A stretch of DNA of 64,000 nucleotides from Bradyrhizobium algeriense (lineage in GTDB: Bacteria; Pseudomonadota; Alphaproteobacteria; Rhizobiales; Xanthobacteraceae): NCBI RefSeq assembly GCF_036924595.1, contig NZ_JAZHRV010000001.1, forward strand, positions 6,351,501-6,415,500. The letters are read 5' to 3'. A program made the translations under genes and the position numbers. The notes beneath the pieces are model-generated. The model had not been told where the DNA came from. It was given only the letters and a program-made list of their open reading frames with translations, and made no database searches. Positions 60,388 through 64,000 of the stretch are shown piece after piece (the stretch's first letter is position 1; the number at the start of each line of letters is the position of its first letter).

Positions 60388-61476
60388 TCACGCATCAAAC
60401 ATGATCACGCTGCGCAGCGTCTTGCCGGCCTTCATGTTGGCAAAGCCCTCGTTGATCTCGGAGAGTTTCAGCTTGGCCGAGATCCAGTCCTCCAGGTGCA
60501 GCTTGCCGCGCATGTAGAACTCGACGAGGCGGGGCATGTCGACGCGGAAATGGTTGGAGCCCATCGACGAGCCCTGGATCCGGCGCTCACGCAGGAAATC
60601 GAAACCGTGCAGTTCGATCTTCTGGCCGAACGGGATCATGCCGACGATGGTCGCGGTGCCGCCGGCTGCCAGCATCGCAAAAGACTGCTCCGCGGTTTCC
60701 TTGCGGCCCAGCACCTCGAAGGAGTGATGCACGCCGCCACCGGTGAGTTCGCGCACCTGCTGCACCACGTCGCCCCTTGCAGGGTCGACGATGTCGGTGG
60801 CGCCGAGCTTGGTGGCCAACTGCAGCTTGGCCGGGTTGGTATCGATGGCGATGATGCGGCCGGCGCCTGCGATCGCAGCCCCATTGATAGCCGCCATGCC
60901 GACGCCGCCGCAACCGATCACGGCGACCGTTTCGCCGGCCTGAACCTTGGCGGTGTTCACCACCGCGCCGTAGCCGGTGATGACGCCGCAGCCGATCAGC
61001 GCCGCCAGCTCCAGCGGCATGTCCTTGCGGATTTTGACGATGGCGTTTTCGTGCACCAGCATCTGCTCGGCGAAGGACGAGAGGTTGAGGAACTGATGGA
61101 GCTTCTCCTCACGCGCCCAGGACAGCCGGTTGGACTGGCCGGGCAGCATCTTCACTGTCGTGTCGGTGCAGAGCACCGTGCGGCCGGTGGTGCAGTTGTC
61201 GCAGGTGCCGCAGAACACTGACAGACAGGTGACGACGTGATCGCCGGGTTTTACGTAGGTGACGTCGGAGCCGACCTTTTCGACCACGCCGGCGGATTCA
61301 TGCCCGAGCACCGCCGGCAGCGGATGCGGATACAACCCTTCCATGAAATGCAGGTCGGAATGACAGAGGCCGGCGACGCGAGTGCGGATCAGGACTTCGC
61401 GCGGGCCGGGGTTCGGCACGCTGACATCCTCGATCATCAGCGGCTGGTTGACTTCATGCAGAACGGCGGCCTTCAT
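60388..61476 (-). CDS. Zinc-dependent alcohol dehydrogenase
   Basis: A 362-aa medium-chain dehydrogenase. The catalytic zinc ligands are Cys in RVAGLCHSDLHF and His in VLGHESAGVVE. The structural-zinc cysteine set is in CLSVFCGTCDNCTTG and the following VLCTD. The NAD-binding AVIGCGGVGMAAINGAAIAG is intact. The layout is that of class-III-like alcohol dehydrogenases from actinobacteria and rhizobia. It oxidises a primary alcohol or hydroxymethyl adduct; the substrate is not identifiable. It follows 51 bp after the large acyl-CoA dehydrogenase gene on the same strand. Confidence 0.9.
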   Translation of the reverse strand: MKAAVLHEVNQPLMIEDVSVPNPGPREVLIRTRVAGLCHSDLHFMEGLYPHPLPAVLGHESAGVVEKVGSDVTYVKPGDHVVTCLSVFCGTCDNCTTGRTVLCTDTTVKMLPGQSNRLSWAREEKLHQFLNLSSFAEQMLVHENAIVKIRKDMPLELAALIGCGVITGYGAVVNTAKVQAGETVAVIGCGGVGMAAINGAAIAGAGRIIAIDTNPAKLQLATKLGATDIVDPARGDVVQQVRELTGGGVHHSFEVLGRKETAEQSFAMLAAGGTATIVGMIPFGQKIELHGFDFLRERRIQGSSMGSNHFRVDMPRLVEFYMRGKLHLEDWISAKLKLSEINEGFANMKAGKTLRSVIMFDA

Positions 61477-61527
61477 CGGATGCTCCCTCTATACTTCTGT
61501 TATTTTTGAACCAGTATTGAAATCAGC

Positions 61528-63309
61528 CTACGCTGCGACGAGCAATTCGCCAACCTCGGCCATGCCGACATCGCGATCGCCGAGCAGATGGTCGGTGATG
61601 GCGCGCTGGGTAGCATTTTCCGTTAAGCGGAACGGATCGCCCGCCGCAACGCGGTGGTCGACCACCATGCGCGACAGCAATAGCCGCCTGGCATCGCCGC
61701 GCATTTCGTGGATGCGACCGCCCTCCCAGGCCAGCGCGACCGCGCTGGCGACATGATAGAGCAGGCTGGTGGCGCGCCGCGCATCGCCCTCATTGTCGCT
61801 CCGGCTGGCCACTTCGCGCGCGAAGCCGACGGCGCGGTCGGTCAAGTCCCGCAGGCGGTCGCGCCAGGCCTGCGGCACGTTGGCGCTGTCGTCGAGACGG
61901 GCGTGCAGGTCCGCCGCCAACGCCGCATCGGCACCGTGACGACCGACCGCGCGCGTCAGCGCATCGATCGCGACGATGTTGCCGGTGCCTTCCCAGATCG
62001 ATCCGAGATGGGCATCACGCAGCAGCCGCGCAGTCGCAAATTCCTCGATATAGCCAATACCGCCGCGCATCTCCAACGCATCGCCGCAGACCTTTCGCGC
62101 ATCGCGCGTCGCGCGGAATTTCAAGGTCGGCGTCAGGATCCGCAGCAGCGCCGCCGCATCCTGGCTGCCGGCCTCCGCCCGATCGAGCGCATCTGCCGTG
62201 AGAAAACTCATCGACAGCGCCTGCTCGGTCGGCAGCATGATCTTCATCAATTGCCGGCGTGCCAGCGGCAAGTCGACGATACGCTGGCCGAACACCACGC
62301 GATTTTTCGCGACCGTCATCGCGTCATGATACGCGCGCCGCATCAGCGCGGTGGATTTGACGCCATTACTAAGCCGCGAGGAATTGACCATCTCGGCCAT
62401 CTGTACAAAACCGCGATCGAGCTTGCCGACGGCATAGGCAATCGCACCCTCGAACTTGATCTCCCCGGATGCCATCGAACGGGTGCCGAGCTTGTCCTTC
62501 AGGCGAACGATCCGGTAGTGGTTTTGCGAGCCGTCGTCGAGGTGCCGCGGCATCAGGAACAGCCCGACGCCGCGCGTGCCGGGACCTGCTCCCTCGGGTC
62601 GCGCCAACAGCATCACCACCTTGGCATCGGCATTGGAGCAGAACCACTTTTCGCCATAGAGCCGCCAGTGGTCCCCTTCCTGCACGGCTTTCGTCGTCAG
62701 CGTGCCGACGTCGGAGCCGCCCTCCTTCTCGGTCATGAACTGGCCGCCCTGGGTGAGTTTGCTCATGTCAGTCTGGGTCAGGCCGTCCAGATACTTCGCC
62801 TTTAGCGCTTCGCTGCCGAAATTGTTGAGCAGTTTGGCGCAGCCGTCGGTGACGTTGATCGGACAGCCCATGCCGAACTCGGTCTGATTGAACAGGAACG
62901 TGAAGGCGTGCTTGGCCACCACAGGGTATTTGTCCGGCCAGCCCATGATGCCCTTGCGGATCGACAGCGCGTGAATGCCGAACTCGCCGAACGCGGCTTT
63001 TTCCAGCTCGCGATAGGCCGGGTGATATTCGATGTACTGCGTATCGCGGCCGAACTTGTCGCGCTGGTGCAGCACCGGCGTGTGGCGGTCGGCGAGCCGC
63101 GCGCATTCGTCGAGATAGCCGCCGGCCAACTCGCCGAGGCGATCGAGATGCGGCTCGATATGGCGGAACAGTGCATCAGGGAGATGCAAGCGAAGCAGAT
63201 CCGTCAATGCCGGATCGGCCCGGTAGAAATTCATTCCCGTCGTATCCGGCGCGAGCAATCCCGGCTGATTGGCTGACGCTGATGCACCGTCCTGCATGAG
63301 TGGATGCAT
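61528..63309 (-). CDS. Large acyl-CoA dehydrogenase (AidB/DUF-extended type)
   Basis: A 593-aa acyl-CoA dehydrogenase-fold protein, larger than the classic 380-aa type. Its extra N-terminal part is about 150 residues (NFYRADPALTDLLRLHLPD). FAD/substrate motifs are GQFMTEKEGGSDVGTLTTKA and MRGGIGYIEEFATARLLRDAHLGSIWEGTGNI, so the catalytic-type Glu in WEGTGN is present. The C-terminal helical extension is about 130 residues. AidB-like proteins of this size are linked to alkylation protection or unusual acyl-CoAs; which applies is unknown. AAGGG precedes the ATG at 63309. Confidence 0.87.
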   Translation of the reverse strand: MHPLMQDGASASANQPGLLAPDTTGMNFYRADPALTDLLRLHLPDALFRHIEPHLDRLGELAGGYLDECARLADRHTPVLHQRDKFGRDTQYIEYHPAYRELEKAAFGEFGIHALSIRKGIMGWPDKYPVVAKHAFTFLFNQTEFGMGCPINVTDGCAKLLNNFGSEALKAKYLDGLTQTDMSKLTQGGQFMTEKEGGSDVGTLTTKAVQEGDHWRLYGEKWFCSNADAKVVMLLARPEGAGPGTRGVGLFLMPRHLDDGSQNHYRIVRLKDKLGTRSMASGEIKFEGAIAYAVGKLDRGFVQMAEMVNSSRLSNGVKSTALMRRAYHDAMTVAKNRVVFGQRIVDLPLARRQLMKIMLPTEQALSMSFLTADALDRAEAGSQDAAALLRILTPTLKFRATRDARKVCGDALEMRGGIGYIEEFATARLLRDAHLGSIWEGTGNIVAIDALTRAVGRHGADAALAADLHARLDDSANVPQAWRDRLRDLTDRAVGFAREVASRSDNEGDARRATSLLYHVASAVALAWEGGRIHEMRGDARRLLLSRMVVDHRVAAGDPFRLTENATQRAITDHLLGDRDVGMAEVGELLVAA

Positions 63310-63469
63310 TTTTAGCCCTTGTTCGTTTCGCCCGATGTTGGTCAACTACCGATAACGCAGGCGGACGTGCCGTCAACAAGCATAATTGGAGGGCCTCCCC
63401 ATGGCGGACGATTGCCAGGCGGAATCGGGTTCCTAGATACTAAGTCCCGACCATCGGAGGACCGCGCCC

Positions 63470-64000
63470 ATGGAATTGCCAAAATACAAGATTGCCCTGA
63501 TCGTCGGCGTCGGCGAAGGATTGAGCGCATCGCTGGCGCGGCTGTTCGCCCGCGAAGGCATCAAGGTTGCGCTCGCCGCGCGCAAGATAGAGAAGCTCGG
63601 CGCGCTCTGCACCGAGACCGGCGCCCGTGCCTTTGCCTGCAATGCGACCGAGGTTGAGGAGGTCGAGCGGCTGTTCGGCATGGTCGAGCGCGAGATCGGT
63701 ACGCCGGATATCGTCGTCTATAACGCCAGCGGACGGGCGCGCGGCGCTTTCACCGACCTGGTGCCGGCAGATGTCGCGCAGGCGATTGCCGTTTCGGCGT
63801 TCGGCGGTTTTCTGGTGGCCCAACAGGCGGCCACACGCATGCTGCCCAACAAGCACGGCGCGATCCTGTTCACCGGTGCCTCCGCCAGCGTCAAAGGCTA
63901 TGCGCAATCGGCGCCGTTTGCGATGGGCAAGTTCGCGCTGCGCGGGCTTGCCCAGAGCATGGCGCGCGAATTGTCGCCGCAGGGCATCCACGTTGCGCAT
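63470..64000 (+). CDS. SDR-family protein, truncated by the window end, atypical active site
   Basis: The first 177 codons of an SDR gene, open to the last base, with GGAGG upstream of the ATG at 63470. The cofactor loop is GVGEGLSASLA rather than TGxxxGxG. The NNAG motif is replaced by YNASG. The catalytic Tyr of YxxxK is Phe150 (PFAMGK, Lys154 kept), and the -13 Ser position is Ala. So a classical SDR reductase mechanism is unlikely from sequence, although the Rossmann fold is intact. Confidence 0.75.
   Translation, partial: MELPKYKIALIVGVGEGLSASLARLFAREGIKVALAARKIEKLGALCTETGARAFACNATEVEEVERLFGMVEREIGTPDIVVYNASGRARGAFTDLVPADVAQAIAVSAFGGFLVAQQAATRMLPNKHGAILFTGASASVKGYAQSAPFAMGKFALRGLAQSMARELSPQGIHVAH

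Overview
This is a 64 kb stretch of high-GC alphaproteobacterial chromosome, most likely Bradyrhizobium or a close relative (Nitrobacteraceae). The pointers are a SemiSWEET sugar transporter, an MbfA membrane ferritin preceded by a textbook Irr/ICE operator, a TrcR/DUF1013 regulator, a NdvA-type glucan exporter, palindromic repeats of the kind common in Bradyrhizobium, and two perfect TTAA-N7-TTAA (CtrA-type) sites. Almost everything looks like core or slowly evolving chromosome. I found no rRNA, tRNA, transposase, phage gene, CRISPR array or replication origin.

Layout. 1-6.5 kb: a LuxR-type response regulator translationally coupled to a seven-TM histidine kinase, then small secreted or membrane proteins of unknown role. 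6.5-13.8 kb: an EamA exporter divergent from a MocR/PdxR-type regulator, a large MscS channel, a nitronate monooxygenase, a decayed acyl-CoA ligase and a GFA-family protein. 13.9-15.7 kb: minCDE with a CtrA-type box upstream. 16-18.5 kb: a membrane protein and a branched-chain-amino-acid-type binding protein. 18.6-24 kb: thioesterase, SDR, a ModE-like regulator divergent from an aldehyde dehydrogenase, and a second nitronate monooxygenase. 24-34.5 kb: secreted proteins, a VTT membrane protein, a HisE-like pyrophosphohydrolase, an orphan NMT1-type binding protein, a NdvA-like exporter, a D,D-carboxypeptidase, a long-chain acyl-CoA synthetase, a DUF924 protein and a peroxiredoxin. 34.6-38 kb: rnhA-thrB-ispH facing away from trcR. 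38-40.9 kb: a MASE1 hybrid histidine kinase wedged between trcR and a degenerate second copy of the trcR 3' end plus terminator. 40.9-42.3 kb: SemiSWEET and small proteins. 42.3-54.4 kb: an acyl-CoA catabolic cluster around a TetR regulator. On the minus strand it holds an SDR, enoyl-CoA hydratase, feruloyl-CoA-synthase-like ligase, three acyl-CoA dehydrogenases and a nitroreductase; on the plus strand a thiolase and an acyl-CoA ligase. 54.6-64 kb: epoxide-hydrolase-like protein, mbfA, acetyltransferase, amidase, small proteins, zinc alcohol dehydrogenase, a large acyl-CoA dehydrogenase and a truncated SDR.

Themes. The 42-54 kb genes make a plausible complete activation and beta-oxidation route for a fatty or aromatic acid, under one TetR-family acyl-CoA-responsive switch. 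Intergenic spaces in that region are filled with at least four palindromic repeat families. Cell-cycle control shows through minCDE, the two CtrA-type boxes and trcR. The most unusual structure is the hybrid kinase flanked by a direct repeat of the trcR tail, which looks like the footprint of an old Campbell-type (single-crossover) integration. Start sites were chosen by eye from ribosome-binding sites and family lengths; several are ambiguous and are flagged.
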